64,000 bases of DNA from Paenibacillus_V sp046244365. Its GTDB lineage: Bacteria > Bacillota > Bacilli > Paenibacillales > NBRC-103111. Numbering within the stretch: position 1 is the first letter of the stretch; the number at the start of each line of letters is the position of its first letter. Where the stretch lies: positions 1,054,001 to 1,118,000 of the forward strand of contig NZ_CP176395.1 in the NCBI RefSeq assembly GCF_046244365.1. Reading direction: 5' to 3'. This document shows, piece after piece, positions 25,441 to 33,969 of this stretch. The position numbers and the translations under genes are program-made. The notes under the pieces were generated by a model that saw only the letters and a program-made list of their open reading frames with translations, did not search any database and had not been told where the DNA came from.

Positions 25441-27153
25441 ATGAAACTGTCGGGAAGATTTGAAGGCTATAACGCCGGCTATTTTCGCCGAGACCTGTTA
25501 TCCGGCCTAATCGTAGCCATAATCGCGATTCCGCTTGGAATGGCTTTTGCCATTGCGGCAGGCGTCAAACCGCAGTACGGGATTTACACGACCGTTATCG
25601 CGGGCTTTCTTATCTCGCTGTTAGGCGGCTCGAAGGTTCAAATCGGCGGTCCGACGGGGGCGTTCGTGCCCGTTTTGCTTGCGATCGTGATCCAGTACGG
25701 GTATGAGAATCTATTGATCGCGGGATTGATGGCAGGCGTGCTGCTGGTTCTGATGGGCGTTTTCAGGCTGGGTACGCTAATCCAATTCATCCCGCGTCCG
25801 GTCACCGTCGGTTTTACCGCAGGGATTGCGGTTATTATTTTTTCCGGACAAATCGCCAGCTTTATCGGCCTTTCGGATATTCCCAAGCATGAAACGTTTA
25901 TCCCCAACATGAAAGAGCTAGCGGCGCATCTTACGGGGATTAACCCGTACAGCGTGATCACCGCATCGATTTGTTTGGCCATGATTCTGGTTACGCCTAA
26001 GGTTTTTCCGAAAATTCCGGGCTCGCTCATCGGTCTTGTCGTATCGAGCGCGGTTGCGGTATGGCTTTTTGACGGCAAGCTGGCAACGATCGGATCGACA
26101 TACGGCGTCATTCCGAGCACGCTACCGGGTTTTCATGTACCCGAAATAACACTGGACCGAATCAGGGAGCTCATCCAGCCTGCCTTCGTGATCGCGATGC
26201 TTGGGGGGATAGAGTCGCTCTTGTCCGCGGTAGTCGCCGACGGCATGACCGGGTATCGCCACAACAGCAACCGGGAGCTGATCGGACAAGGGATCGCCAA
26301 CATCGTAACGCCTTTGTTCGGAGGGATTCCCGCTACCGGCGCGATCGCCCGGACGGCTACGAACGTTAAAAGCGGCGCGGCGAGTCCCGTCTCGGGGATG
26401 GTTCACGGCATCGTTGTTTTGCTCGTCCTGCTTCTGTTCGCTCCTTATGCTTCGGCCATTCCGTTAGCGGGCATGGCGCCGATCCTGATGGTCGTCGCCT
26501 GGAATATGAGCGAACGGAAAACATTCCTTCATGTTTTGAAGACGAAAACGGGTGATTCCCTGGTCTTGCTCCTTACGTTTCTGCTGACGGTGCTTACGGA
26601 TTTAACGACGGCGGTGGAAGCGGGGCTGCTGTTGGCGGCGATACTCTTCGTCAAACGGATGAGCGGGATGCTTACGGTCGCCAAGGTGCTGCCCGACCCT
26701 TCCACGAAGCATGCGAAGGTAACGCCGCATGTGGTGAACGACCGGCATGATTGTCCGCAGATCGCCATTTTTACGGTGGATGGCGCTCTGTTCTTCGGCG
26801 CGGCAGCGCTGTTCGAACAAACGGTTATGCGCACGATTGCCTACCGGCCCGCTATCCTGCTTCTCAGAATGGGAAGGGTTCCGTTTATGGATACGACCGG
26901 GGAAGCGTATTTGTCCAGCGTGATCAAGGACTTTGCAAAGCATGGCGGAATCGTCCTCCTCTCCGGCCTCCAAGCCCAGCCCAAAGAAGTGCTGCAGCGA
27001 ACGGGTCTGTACGAACGGATCGGAGAGGAGCACCTCTTCGCTCATACGGGAGAGGCGATCGATTGCGCGCTAACGAAGCTGGATCGTCACAAATGCCTGG
27101 GCTGCAAGCATTTGGCGTTTCGCGAATGCGGGGTTTTATCGAATCCGGACTAA
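25441..27153 (+). CDS. SulP-family anion transporter with STAS domain
   Basis: A 570-residue transporter of the SulP (SLC26) family, which moves sulfate, bicarbonate or other anions. Features in order: N-terminal DLLSGLIVAIIAIPLGMAFA, the substrate-region GGPTGAFVPVLL, IESLLSAVVADGMTGYRHNSN, GGIPATGAIARTATN, and a cytosolic STAS domain (about 425-545, IAIFTVDGALFFGAA). A cysteine tail (CLGCKHLAFREC) could bind metal or respond to thiols. A strong promoter with an ArsR-type box precedes it, so the anion is probably linked to a stress the ArsR protein senses. Sulfate uptake is only one option. Confidence 0.93.
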   Translation: MKLSGRFEGYNAGYFRRDLLSGLIVAIIAIPLGMAFAIAAGVKPQYGIYTTVIAGFLISLLGGSKVQIGGPTGAFVPVLLAIVIQYGYENLLIAGLMAGVLLVLMGVFRLGTLIQFIPRPVTVGFTAGIAVIIFSGQIASFIGLSDIPKHETFIPNMKELAAHLTGINPYSVITASICLAMILVTPKVFPKIPGSLIGLVVSSAVAVWLFDGKLATIGSTYGVIPSTLPGFHVPEITLDRIRELIQPAFVIAMLGGIESLLSAVVADGMTGYRHNSNRELIGQGIANIVTPLFGGIPATGAIARTATNVKSGAASPVSGMVHGIVVLLVLLLFAPYASAIPLAGMAPILMVVAWNMSERKTFLHVLKTKTGDSLVLLLTFLLTVLTDLTTAVEAGLLLAAILFVKRMSGMLTVAKVLPDPSTKHAKVTPHVVNDRHDCPQIAIFTVDGALFFGAAALFEQTVMRTIAYRPAILLLRMGRVPFMDTTGEAYLSSVIKDFAKHGGIVLLSGLQAQPKEVLQRTGLYERIGEEHLFAHTGEAIDCALTKLDRHKCLGCKHLAFRECGVLSNPD

Positions 27154-27173
27154 TGGTCGGGATTCTTTTTTTT
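27142..27173 (+). terminator. Terminator overlapping the SulP stop codon
   Basis: AATCCGGAC and GTCGGGATT pair with one mismatch around TAATG, followed by C and eight T. Confidence 0.7.
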
Positions 27174-27237
27174 GTTCTGCGGGAAGGGATCGGCGCACAA
27201 CCTGAAAAAAACAAACATGACTTCCTAAGTTCGCGCA

Positions 27238-27266
27238 TTGTTGAAAATCCGGACGTGACCGATAAT
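27238..27266 (+). promoter_or_regulatory. Promoter of the sugar ABC operon
   Basis: TTGTTG and GATAAT spaced by 17 bases, 32 bases before the SBP start. Inverted arms TTCCTAAG (27222-27229) and CTTAGGAA (27275-27282) bracket the promoter. Confidence 0.6.
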
Positions 27267-27298
27267 GAAGCTATCTTAGGAAATAAGGGGGATTCACA

Positions 27299-28657
27299 AT
27301 GAAGATGAGTACGCCTCGCAAGTTGATGACGACGGCATTGGCCGGCGCCTTGACCGTCAGTCTCGCGGCATGCGGCGGAGGAAGCGGCACCGATGCCAAA
27401 ACGGCGAGCGGCGCGAGCCCTGCTGCGGCAACCGGCGGGAAAGAGTCGCCGAAGCAGGAAAACATGACGATCACCTTCCAGAACATTTATCCCGACCCGA
27501 CGACCCCTAAATATAAAGTCATGAAAAAAATTGTAGACGATTACACGAAGGCGCATCCGAACATCAAAATCGAGCTCGATTCGCTCAACACGGACCAGCA
27601 AAAAATCAAGCTCAAAACGCAAGCGGCCTCCAAGGAAGTTCCGGACATTACGATTGTGAATCCGGCTGCGCAAATGAAGCCTTTCGTCGATGCCAACCTG
27701 CTCGCCCCGCTCAACGATATGCTTGACCAGAACGGGTTGAAGGGAACGTTCCAGTCCGGCATTCTCGATTACTACAGCTTTAACAATAACGTGTATGCGC
27801 TTCCGGACGGGAACAACATTGCAGTCGTGTACTACAACAAGGACCTGTTCGCGCAGGGCGGCGTAGAAGTGCCCAAAACGTTCGAGGAAATGGTCGACGC
27901 GGTCAAAAAGCTGAAGGCAAAGGGCATCCAGCCTATGGTGATCGGCGAGAAGGATACGTGGACCGGCTCCTTCCTCTTCATGAACGTGCTGCTGCGGACG
28001 AACAGCGGGCCCGGCTTCCTGAAAGACGTCGTCGACAAGAAGAAAACGTTCAACGATCCCGCGTTCGAAGAAGCCGTCAACAAGTTTCAGGATCTCGTTC
28101 AGGCGGGCGCGTTCCAGGAAGGGGCGACTTCGTTCGACTATAACGCAGGCGAGAACTTGTTCAAGACGGGCAAAGCCGCCATGTATTTCATGGGCAGCTG
28201 GGCGACGGGCGCCATCGACGATTCTTCGGTCAAAGGGAAAGTCGGCGCGTTCAAGTTCCCGACGGTGAGCGGCAAGGGCAACGTAGACCAATATATGCTG
28301 GCGCCCGGAAGCGCCTTCGCCATTTCGGCCAACAGCAAGCATTTGAAGGAAACGAAGGACTTCCTGAATTACTTCATGACTAACTATCCGAAGGTATCGT
28401 TCGAATTCAAGGATGCCGTCGGCGTCGCGCAAAAGGTGGAGGGCGACTTCAAAGCGGCCGGATATACGCAGCTCGCGATGGATATTCTCGACATGTTCAA
28501 AAACGTGAAAGGCGGCGACCTCGCCTTCGACAATACGATGAATCCGGGAACGGCGCAAGCGCATTTGACCAGCATTCAGAACGTGTTCGTGACGAAGGTG
28601 GACAGCAAAGCGGTCGCCAAAGAGCATCAGTCGGCCTATGAGGCGAACAACAAGTAG
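27299..28657 (+). CDS. Sugar ABC transporter solute-binding lipoprotein
   Basis: A 452-residue family-1 extracellular solute-binding protein. The signal peptide ends in a lipobox (SLAAC, lipid Cys25). The mature part shows FQNIYPDPTTPKYKVMKKIVD, ITIVNPAAQMKPFVDANLL, the YALPDGNNIAVVYYNKDLF segment and GKAAMYFMGSWATGAI, all typical of CUT1 sugar binders. It heads an operon with two permeases; no ATPase is present, as is usual where MsmX-like ATPases are shared. The ribosome site is AAGGGGG. Confidence 0.95.
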   Translation: MKMSTPRKLMTTALAGALTVSLAACGGGSGTDAKTASGASPAAATGGKESPKQENMTITFQNIYPDPTTPKYKVMKKIVDDYTKAHPNIKIELDSLNTDQQKIKLKTQAASKEVPDITIVNPAAQMKPFVDANLLAPLNDMLDQNGLKGTFQSGILDYYSFNNNVYALPDGNNIAVVYYNKDLFAQGGVEVPKTFEEMVDAVKKLKAKGIQPMVIGEKDTWTGSFLFMNVLLRTNSGPGFLKDVVDKKKTFNDPAFEEAVNKFQDLVQAGAFQEGATSFDYNAGENLFKTGKAAMYFMGSWATGAIDDSSVKGKVGAFKFPTVSGKGNVDQYMLAPGSAFAISANSKHLKETKDFLNYFMTNYPKVSFEFKDAVGVAQKVEGDFKAAGYTQLAMDILDMFKNVKGGDLAFDNTMNPGTAQAHLTSIQNVFVTKVDSKAVAKEHQSAYEANNK

Positions 28658-28671
28658 CAGCAGCCGGGTTC

Positions 28672-28718
28672 GATGCGCGCGGAAGCCGGAGCGGCGCCCG
28701 CGCGCATTCCCTTTTTTT
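28672..28718 (+). terminator. Hairpin between solute-binding protein and permease genes
   Basis: ATGCGCGCGG pairs with CCGCGCGCAT, followed by seven T. Such a partial terminator commonly keeps binding-protein mRNA in excess over permease mRNA. Confidence 0.8.
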
Positions 28719-28783
28719 GAAGTATGCGGTAAACGCCGGGCGATGAGAGGGCCCGCAGGCGGTTATAAGGAGATGTTATACCG

Positions 28784-29674
28784 ATGAATGTACTCAAAGT
28801 ACCCGCTCGTACGATCGCCGTTTTCGTGCTGCCCTGTTTGCTGCTATACGTCTGCTTGGTATTCGCGCCGATCCTGGTTTCGTTTTACAGCGGATTACTG
28901 GACTGGAACGGCATCGGGACGGCCAAGTTCGTCGGGCTGGATAATTTTGCGACGCTGTTTACGAAGGATGCTTATTTCTGGCCTTCCGTCAAAAGAACGC
29001 TTATGTTCGCCGTGTTTTCGATGGCTGAAATTCCTGTAGCGCTATTCATAGCCATGCTGCTCAACCGTTACGTGAAGCGGCCGAATTTTCTCGTTTCGAG
29101 CTATTTTATGCCGGTTATCCTATCCGTCGTCATTATCGGCCAGCTGTGGAAAACGATCTATAACCCGGCCTCCCTCGGCGGGATGCTGAATCAGGTGCTC
29201 GCCGCCCTCGAATTAAGCTCGTGGACGAAGGCTTGGCTGACCGATCCGGGCGTCGCCATGTACGCGCTCTATTTCGTTGCGCTGTGGCAGTATTTGGGCT
29301 ATCACGTTCTGATCCAGTTTACGGGCATTCAGAACATTCCCTCGGAAATTTATGAGGCTGCGCGCATCGACGGGGCGGAAGGCTTCAAAGCGGACCGCTA
29401 TATTACGCTCCCGATGGTGGTGCCGATTTTTAAAATATCGATCGTTCTCGCGTTCATCGGTTCGCTTCAGGCGTTCGACATGATTATGGTCATGACCGGC
29501 GGCGGACCGGCACATGCGACGGATGTCATTTCGACGCATATGTACAACATGTCGTTCTTGTCGATGAAGTACGGATACGGCAGCGCGATCGCTTCCTTCC
29601 TCGTCGTTATGTGCCTCATCGCGACGGTGATCATCAATGCGGTGTTCCGCCGCCTGGAACAGCGCTTTATGTAA
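28784..29674 (+). CDS. Sugar ABC permease, MalF-type
   Basis: A 296-residue permease with six predicted membrane segments and the ATPase-docking EAA loop (YEAARIDGAEGFKADRYITLPMV). The gene starts at ATG 28784 behind AAGGAGATG. Its partner is the next gene, ten to thirty bases downstream. Confidence 0.95.
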   Translation: MNVLKVPARTIAVFVLPCLLLYVCLVFAPILVSFYSGLLDWNGIGTAKFVGLDNFATLFTKDAYFWPSVKRTLMFAVFSMAEIPVALFIAMLLNRYVKRPNFLVSSYFMPVILSVVIIGQLWKTIYNPASLGGMLNQVLAALELSSWTKAWLTDPGVAMYALYFVALWQYLGYHVLIQFTGIQNIPSEIYEAARIDGAEGFKADRYITLPMVVPIFKISIVLAFIGSLQAFDMIMVMTGGGPAHATDVISTHMYNMSFLSMKYGYGSAIASFLVVMCLIATVIINAVFRRLEQRFM

Positions 29675-29707
29675 CGACGGGAGTTGGCGGGAAGAGGAGT
29701 GGATACT

Positions 29708-30580
29708 GTGGAGCTTTCTGTAGCAAAGCCGCTCGACCGGACCCCGAGAACCGTTTGGTTCTCGCTGAAAAAGGGAATCGTGCTGCTGGGGTTGTCGATC
29801 TTGTTCGTTACGCAAATATACCCGCTTTTTTGGCTGCTGACGTACTCGCTGAAGACGAATGAAGAAATATTGAGCGGCAGCTTTTTCGCCCTTCCGAAGT
29901 CGCCGCAATGGAGCAATTATGCCGGCGCGTTTCATTCGGGCAATTATTTGCAGCTGCTGTTTAACAGCTTCTTCGTCACTGCGGTGACGATGGCGGCAGT
30001 CATCGTGCTCAGCTCGATGGTCGCCTATGCGATCAGCCGGTTCCGGTGGCGCTACGGGCAGGCCGTCATGCTCGTGTTTCTGGTCGGCATGATGATTCCG
30101 CTGCAGGCTACGCTTTTGCCGCTGATGGTCATTTTTAAGCATCTGGGCATTTTGAATACGCATTTGTCGCTTATTTTGCCGTATATCGCGTTCTCAACGC
30201 CGATCTCCGTGTTCATATTGAGCGGGTTTATGAAGACGCTCCCTCAAGAGATGGAGGAATCGGCCGTGATCGATGGCGCCGGCGTATACCGGACGTTCTG
30301 GAGCATCATCCTGCCGATGTCCGTGCCGCCGATCATGACGGTATGCATATTGACGTTTATTTCGATCTGGAACGAGTACATTTTGGCTGCGACGTTCCTT
30401 TCCTCCGCCAAGCTCAAAACGCTCCCGTTCGGCGTCTACAGCTTCGTCAGCCAGTATTCGGTCAACTACGGCAACATCGGCGCGTTCCTCGTGATGGGCG
30501 CTGCGCCGGTTATTCTGATTTATTTTGCGCTGTCGGAGAAAATTACGAAAGGGATGGCAGCGGGGGCAGTGAAGGGGTAA
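29708..30580 (+). CDS. Sugar ABC permease, MalG-type
   Basis: A 290-residue permease of the MalG type with six membrane segments and the docking loop EESAVIDGAGVYRTFWSIILP. The GTG at 29708 has GAGGAG eight bases upstream; an upstream in-frame TTG lacks a site. It completes a CUT1 importer. The regulator is probably the YesM/YesN pair 1.5 kb further on. Confidence 0.94.
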   Translation: MELSVAKPLDRTPRTVWFSLKKGIVLLGLSILFVTQIYPLFWLLTYSLKTNEEILSGSFFALPKSPQWSNYAGAFHSGNYLQLLFNSFFVTAVTMAAVIVLSSMVAYAISRFRWRYGQAVMLVFLVGMMIPLQATLLPLMVIFKHLGILNTHLSLILPYIAFSTPISVFILSGFMKTLPQEMEESAVIDGAGVYRTFWSIILPMSVPPIMTVCILTFISIWNEYILAATFLSSAKLKTLPFGVYSFVSQYSVNYGNIGAFLVMGAAPVILIYFALSEKITKGMAAGAVKG

Positions 30581-30641
30581 GATGGAGGGAGAAGGCGGTT
30601 GCATGAGAAATGGGTGGCTAATTGAATGCAGGTAAGGCGGC

Positions 30642-30681
30642 TAAGTTCAATCGAATGCAGGTAAGTTCAATCGAATGCAGG
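30642..30681 (+). repeat. Exact 20-bp tandem duplication
   Basis: The 20-base unit TAAGTTCAATCGAATGCAGG occurs twice without a gap, and a degenerate relative (ATTGAATGCAGGTAAGGC) lies just before it. It opens the non-coding stretch 30581-32047. Confidence 0.9.
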
Positions 30682-31059
30682 CTATTTCAAGGGCGGGTAT
30701 CTCCCTCCGGTCACTCTTGTACTCAGGAAATTCGATCCCATTCCGCCCAGCGGATATTTCCCGAGTACAAAGGCGAACGCTTACGCTCCTCCAAGAGACA
30801 CCCACCCTCCTCATAGCTCACATTCTCAAACACCAACCCCATTCCCAGCCCCCGCCAATAAGGCGGGTAAAAAAGCCCCACGCCCCCAAATCTCAGGGCG
30901 TGATAGGAACAATCCGCCGACTTTGGTTTTGCATCGGCCAGAGCAGCTCTGCAGCTGCTTCCTTGCACGTTGTAAACTCCGAACAACGATAATCCCCGCA
31001 GCACTGCTGCTAAGACACAGCCTACCGCTCTTCGGGACGCCAGGGTATGCAGGATACAA

Positions 31060-31199
31060 GAACGCAGAACGCAGAACGCAGAACGCCGAACGCCGAACGC
31101 CGAACGCCGAACGCAGAACGCAGAACGCAGAACGCAGAACGCAGAACGCAGAACGCAGAACGCAGAACGCAGAACGCAGAACACCGAACGCCGAACGCC
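31060..31199 (+). repeat. Heptanucleotide microsatellite, 20 units of GAACGCM
   Basis: Twenty uninterrupted 7-base units: three GAACGCA, four GAACGCC, ten GAACGCA, one GAACACC and two GAACGCC. Because the period is not a multiple of three, all frames stay open and give false repeat proteins. No spacer-repeat structure exists, so it is not a CRISPR array. Confidence 0.97.
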
Positions 31200-31218
31200 T
31201 ATCCATTAACTAAGCTGA

Positions 31219-31407
31219 CTAAATGGAAAAGTTCCAGTTCATAGATCTCAAATAGCGTTTCCTAGCAACTAACTGGAATTTGTCCATCTAATTTGAGGTT
31301 AGTTTAGCTAACGGCCGTATTTTGATTGAAACAACTGGAGGATTTCCAGTTAACTTGCTACCAGAGGGCCATGTTGGCGATTTTAACTGGAGCTTTTCCA
31401 TCTAGTT
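31219..31407. repeat. Four copies of an AACTGGA/TCCA palindromic element
   Basis: Copies at 31219-31239, 31271-31293, 31333-31351 and 31385-31407 share the form AACTGGA-N2-5-TTTCCA-KYTAGTT, the first in inverse orientation. Each can form a short hairpin. They lie about 50-60 bases apart in AT-rich DNA. Confidence 0.75.
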
Positions 31408-31491
31408 AGATAGCTCATGCAGGAATTTGATCACAAAAGTAAAATGATGGTAATCTGTAAGGCGGTATGTTGAAATGGAGCGGCAGTTACG

Positions 31492-31755
31492 AGCATCGAA
31501 CTGGAGCTTCGCGGCATGGTACCGCGATGCGGTTCTCGGCAGGTTGTTGTGCTGGCAGGGGCGACGAACGGGAGCTTCGCGCCACAGCTTCGAAGCGGTT
31601 CTCGGCAAGTTGTTGTGCTGGCTGGAACGGCGAACGGGAGCTTCGCGGCACGGCTGCGATGCTGTTCGCGGCAGGTTGTTGCGCTAGAAGGAGCGACGAA
31701 CGGGAGCTTTGCGGCTTGGTGCCGCGATGCGGTTCTCGGCAGGTTGTGGTGGGGT
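31492..31755 (+). repeat. Minisatellite, four imperfect copies of 66-68 bp
   Basis: The anchor GGAGCTTCGCG (or GGAGCTTTGCG) recurs at 31503, 31571, 31637 and 31703, and each copy continues with a GCGGTTCTCGGCAGGTTGTT-like core. Copies are diverged at many sites. Open frames exist on both strands but carry no start with a ribosome site. Confidence 0.9.
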
Positions 31756-31832
31756 AGAAGCAGGAGAGTGGCGGACAGCTCCATGGGCAGAAAGTGGTAG
31801 GAGGGTGCAGGCGTGGAGCGTGTCCGATTGAG

Positions 31833-31866
31833 AAGGGTCGATTCCGGTTAAGGGAATCGGCCCTTT
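31833..31866 (+). other. Isolated hairpin in the repeat island
   Basis: AAGGG and CGATTCC pair with GGGAATCG and CCCTT across a 6-base loop; only TTT follows. No gene ends just upstream, so its role is unclear. Confidence 0.5.
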
Positions 31867-31961
31867 GAGGACGAAAGCGGTCTTAGCGGGAAGCTGCATC
31901 GAAGACGGCCCCGTTGCGGATACGGAACTATTACGGGGTCCCGGGGCGTCGCGCCTGGGGG

Positions 31962-31986
31962 TCCTCCCCTTGAGACAAGGGGAGGA
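31962..31986 (+). promoter_or_regulatory. Hairpin carrying an anti-Shine-Dalgarno sequence
   Basis: TCCTCCCCTTG and CAAGGGGAGGA form an 11-bp perfect stem with a 3-base loop. Its 5' arm TCCTCCCCT is also complementary to the three AGGAGGGG units that follow within 80 bases. Confidence 0.7.
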
Positions 31987-32043
31987 TTTAGGAGGGGATC
32001 GACGGCTTTTAGGAGGGGAAATCGACGGCTTTTAGGAGGGGAT
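31987..32043 (+). repeat. Tandem repeat of Shine-Dalgarno units before the sensor kinase
   Basis: Units of about 22-24 bases, each TTTAGGAGGGG followed by ATCGACGGC (the last cut short), at 31987, 32008 and 32031. Every unit holds a full ribosome-binding sequence, but only the last is near a possible start (32048). Confidence 0.85.
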
Positions 32044-32047
32044 AGAA

Positions 32048-33826
32048 ATAAAAATTCACAATCGTCTGTTCCTGCTGTTTTTCACTTTTATGCTGAGTTT
32101 GCTGCTTGTTCTTAGCGTGCTCTACTACAAACGGACGACGGACGATTTTCACGATAAAATCGGGCAAATCGCCCAAAAGAACGTATATCAGACGGTGGAA
32201 CTGTTCGATTTGCTGCTCAAAGGGTATGACAGCTTGACGAAATCGATCACCGGCAACTTCGATCTGAAAAGGCTGCTGGCCGAGCCGCTGCCGAAGGATT
32301 CGGCCGTACAAGTCATAAACGAACGCACGATTACGAACCTCCTCGGCTCCGTTTTCTTATCGCGGGAAGATCTGATCGACATTCATGTATTCTCTAATAC
32401 CGGGAAAATATACAGCTATGAAAATGCGATGAGCACGATCGACCCCGAGTACGCCAGCCGGGATTGGTTCCGGCAAATCAAGCAATCCAGCGGAGAGATG
32501 GTTTGGCTCGGCGTCCGCGGCAGCTCGCTGATCGACCCGGTCGGGAAGAGGCCGGTTTTTGCATTTGGCCGGCAGCTATACGACCTCTATGAGCATAAGC
32601 CGATCGGGATCGTTCTGATCGAGACGGAGCCTTCCCCGATCTTAACGGCGCTTGCCAATCTGCGGCTGAGTCCGCACAGTGAGGTATATGTGGTGTCGAG
32701 CGAGGACCGGATTATGGCATCCACGGTACAGCAGGCGGATACGGTTCCATCGCTGCGAGAACCTCCCCGACCTGCCGGCGAAGGCGATGCGGTCGTCGAC
32801 GAATCGTCGGACCGTTTCGTGGTGTCGGCTAAGCCGACGATGGCGGACTGGACGATCGTCAGCATGACGCCGGACAAAGATTTGAACGTCGAGCTTAACC
32901 GGACGAAACGTTTTCTCGTCATGGTCGTGTCCGTGCTTGTCGTCGTTTCGGCGGTGCTGGCGACCGTTGTGTCGCGCTCCATCTCGAAGCCCCTGAAGCG
33001 GCTGATTCAAGAAATGAGGCAGGTCGAGCGAGGCAATTTCCGGGGGATGGTCAATGTGAAGTCGTATCAGGAGATCAACATTCTCGTCGCCTCCTTCAAT
33101 CAGATGGTGAATCGAATGGATGACTTGATCGAGCGGATCAAGCTATCGTCCATCAGCGAGAAAAACGCCCAGCTCCAGGCGCTGCAGACACAAGTGAATC
33201 CGCATTTCCTATATAACACGCTGGATATGATTTATTGGATGCTGGACGAACGGGAGAACGACAGACTGGGGAAAGTGGTCCTTTCCTTATCGCAAATGTT
33301 CCGCTACAGCAGCCACTGGGATGAATCGACGGCGGTAACGCTGCGGGAGGAGCTCCTGCAAATCACGCATTATTTAACGATTATCGGCATTCGGCTGGAG
33401 GGACGTCTCACGACCGAAATCCAAGTCGATGAACGGTGGCTCGACGCCCGCATTCCCAAAATGACGCTGCAGCCGATTATTGAGAACGCTGTCAAGCACG
33501 GACTGGAGCCGCTTGAACGGCATGGAATCCTCCGCGTATATACGACGGCGTCGGAACGCGCGCTGCACATGGTCATAGAAGATAACGGCACGGGCATGGA
33601 CGCCGAAACGATCCGCGTCTGGGAGAAGTCGCTCGCAGGAACAAGGATGACGGCGAACGGCAACGGAGATTCCGACCCAATAACGAGCATGCGGACGAAG
33701 CGGGGCATCGGCCTGATCAATCTGCACCGGCGTATCCAGCTCATGTTCGGAGACGCCTATGGCGTAAGCGTAGCCAGCAAAGCGAACGAAGGCACGACGG
33801 TCACCGTTTCGATACCGATCCCGTGA
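32048..33826 (+). CDS. YesM-type sensor histidine kinase (probable AUA start)
   Basis: A membrane histidine kinase with an N-terminal membrane segment, an extracellular sensor domain of about 260 residues, a second membrane segment (LVMVVSVLVVVSAVLATVV), HAMP, a His_kinase box with His386 (QVNPHFLYNTL) and an ATP-binding domain (IEDNGTGMD, KRGIGLINLHRRI). The only ATG near the start is at 32090, but from there the first membrane segment would be cut to about 13 residues. The frame is open back to 32036 and AGGAGG lies eight bases before an ATA at 32048, giving IKIHNRLFLLFFTF, which looks like normal YesM N-termini. Either AUA is used, or an ATG-to-ATA change has occurred and expression is reduced. 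Confidence 0.85.
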   Translation: MKIHNRLFLLFFTFMLSLLLVLSVLYYKRTTDDFHDKIGQIAQKNVYQTVELFDLLLKGYDSLTKSITGNFDLKRLLAEPLPKDSAVQVINERTITNLLGSVFLSREDLIDIHVFSNTGKIYSYENAMSTIDPEYASRDWFRQIKQSSGEMVWLGVRGSSLIDPVGKRPVFAFGRQLYDLYEHKPIGIVLIETEPSPILTALANLRLSPHSEVYVVSSEDRIMASTVQQADTVPSLREPPRPAGEGDAVVDESSDRFVVSAKPTMADWTIVSMTPDKDLNVELNRTKRFLVMVVSVLVVVSAVLATVVSRSISKPLKRLIQEMRQVERGNFRGMVNVKSYQEINILVASFNQMVNRMDDLIERIKLSSISEKNAQLQALQTQVNPHFLYNTLDMIYWMLDERENDRLGKVVLSLSQMFRYSSHWDESTAVTLREELLQITHYLTIIGIRLEGRLTTEIQVDERWLDARIPKMTLQPIIENAVKHGLEPLERHGILRVYTTASERALHMVIEDNGTGMDAETIRVWEKSLAGTRMTANGNGDSDPITSMRTKRGIGLINLHRRIQLMFGDAYGVSVASKANEGTTVTVSIPIP

Positions 33827-33969
33827 CTTTGCGCGACGGATAAATCGGCGTTTCTATCTGTGCAGGATGAGTCGCTTTAGGACTCTAACACTTGGCGAAT
33901 ACTGGCCTGACGGTTATTTGGAAGCTAATGAAGCGCGTTTCCCGCGGAAACGCCGGAGGAGGTACTCGG

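Noticed and set aside
26924..28627. Minus-strand frame across the SulP gene end and the sugar-binding protein gene
   Set aside because: It spans two well-supported genes on the other strand and crosses a terminator and promoter.
31047..31244. Open frames coding for repeat proteins (NAERRTQ-type) over the heptamer tract
   Set aside because: Every frame is open because the 7-base unit lacks stops. No start with ribosome site exists, and the peptides arise from the repeat alone.
31060..31407. Possible CRISPR array
   Set aside because: There are no constant repeats with unique spacers of 25-40 bases; heptamers are contiguous and the palindromes are degenerate and unevenly spaced. No cas genes are nearby.
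31492..31800. Repeat protein encoded by the minisatellite
   Set aside because: Frames are open in several phases and both strands, no ribosome site is present, and codon use does not favour any frame.
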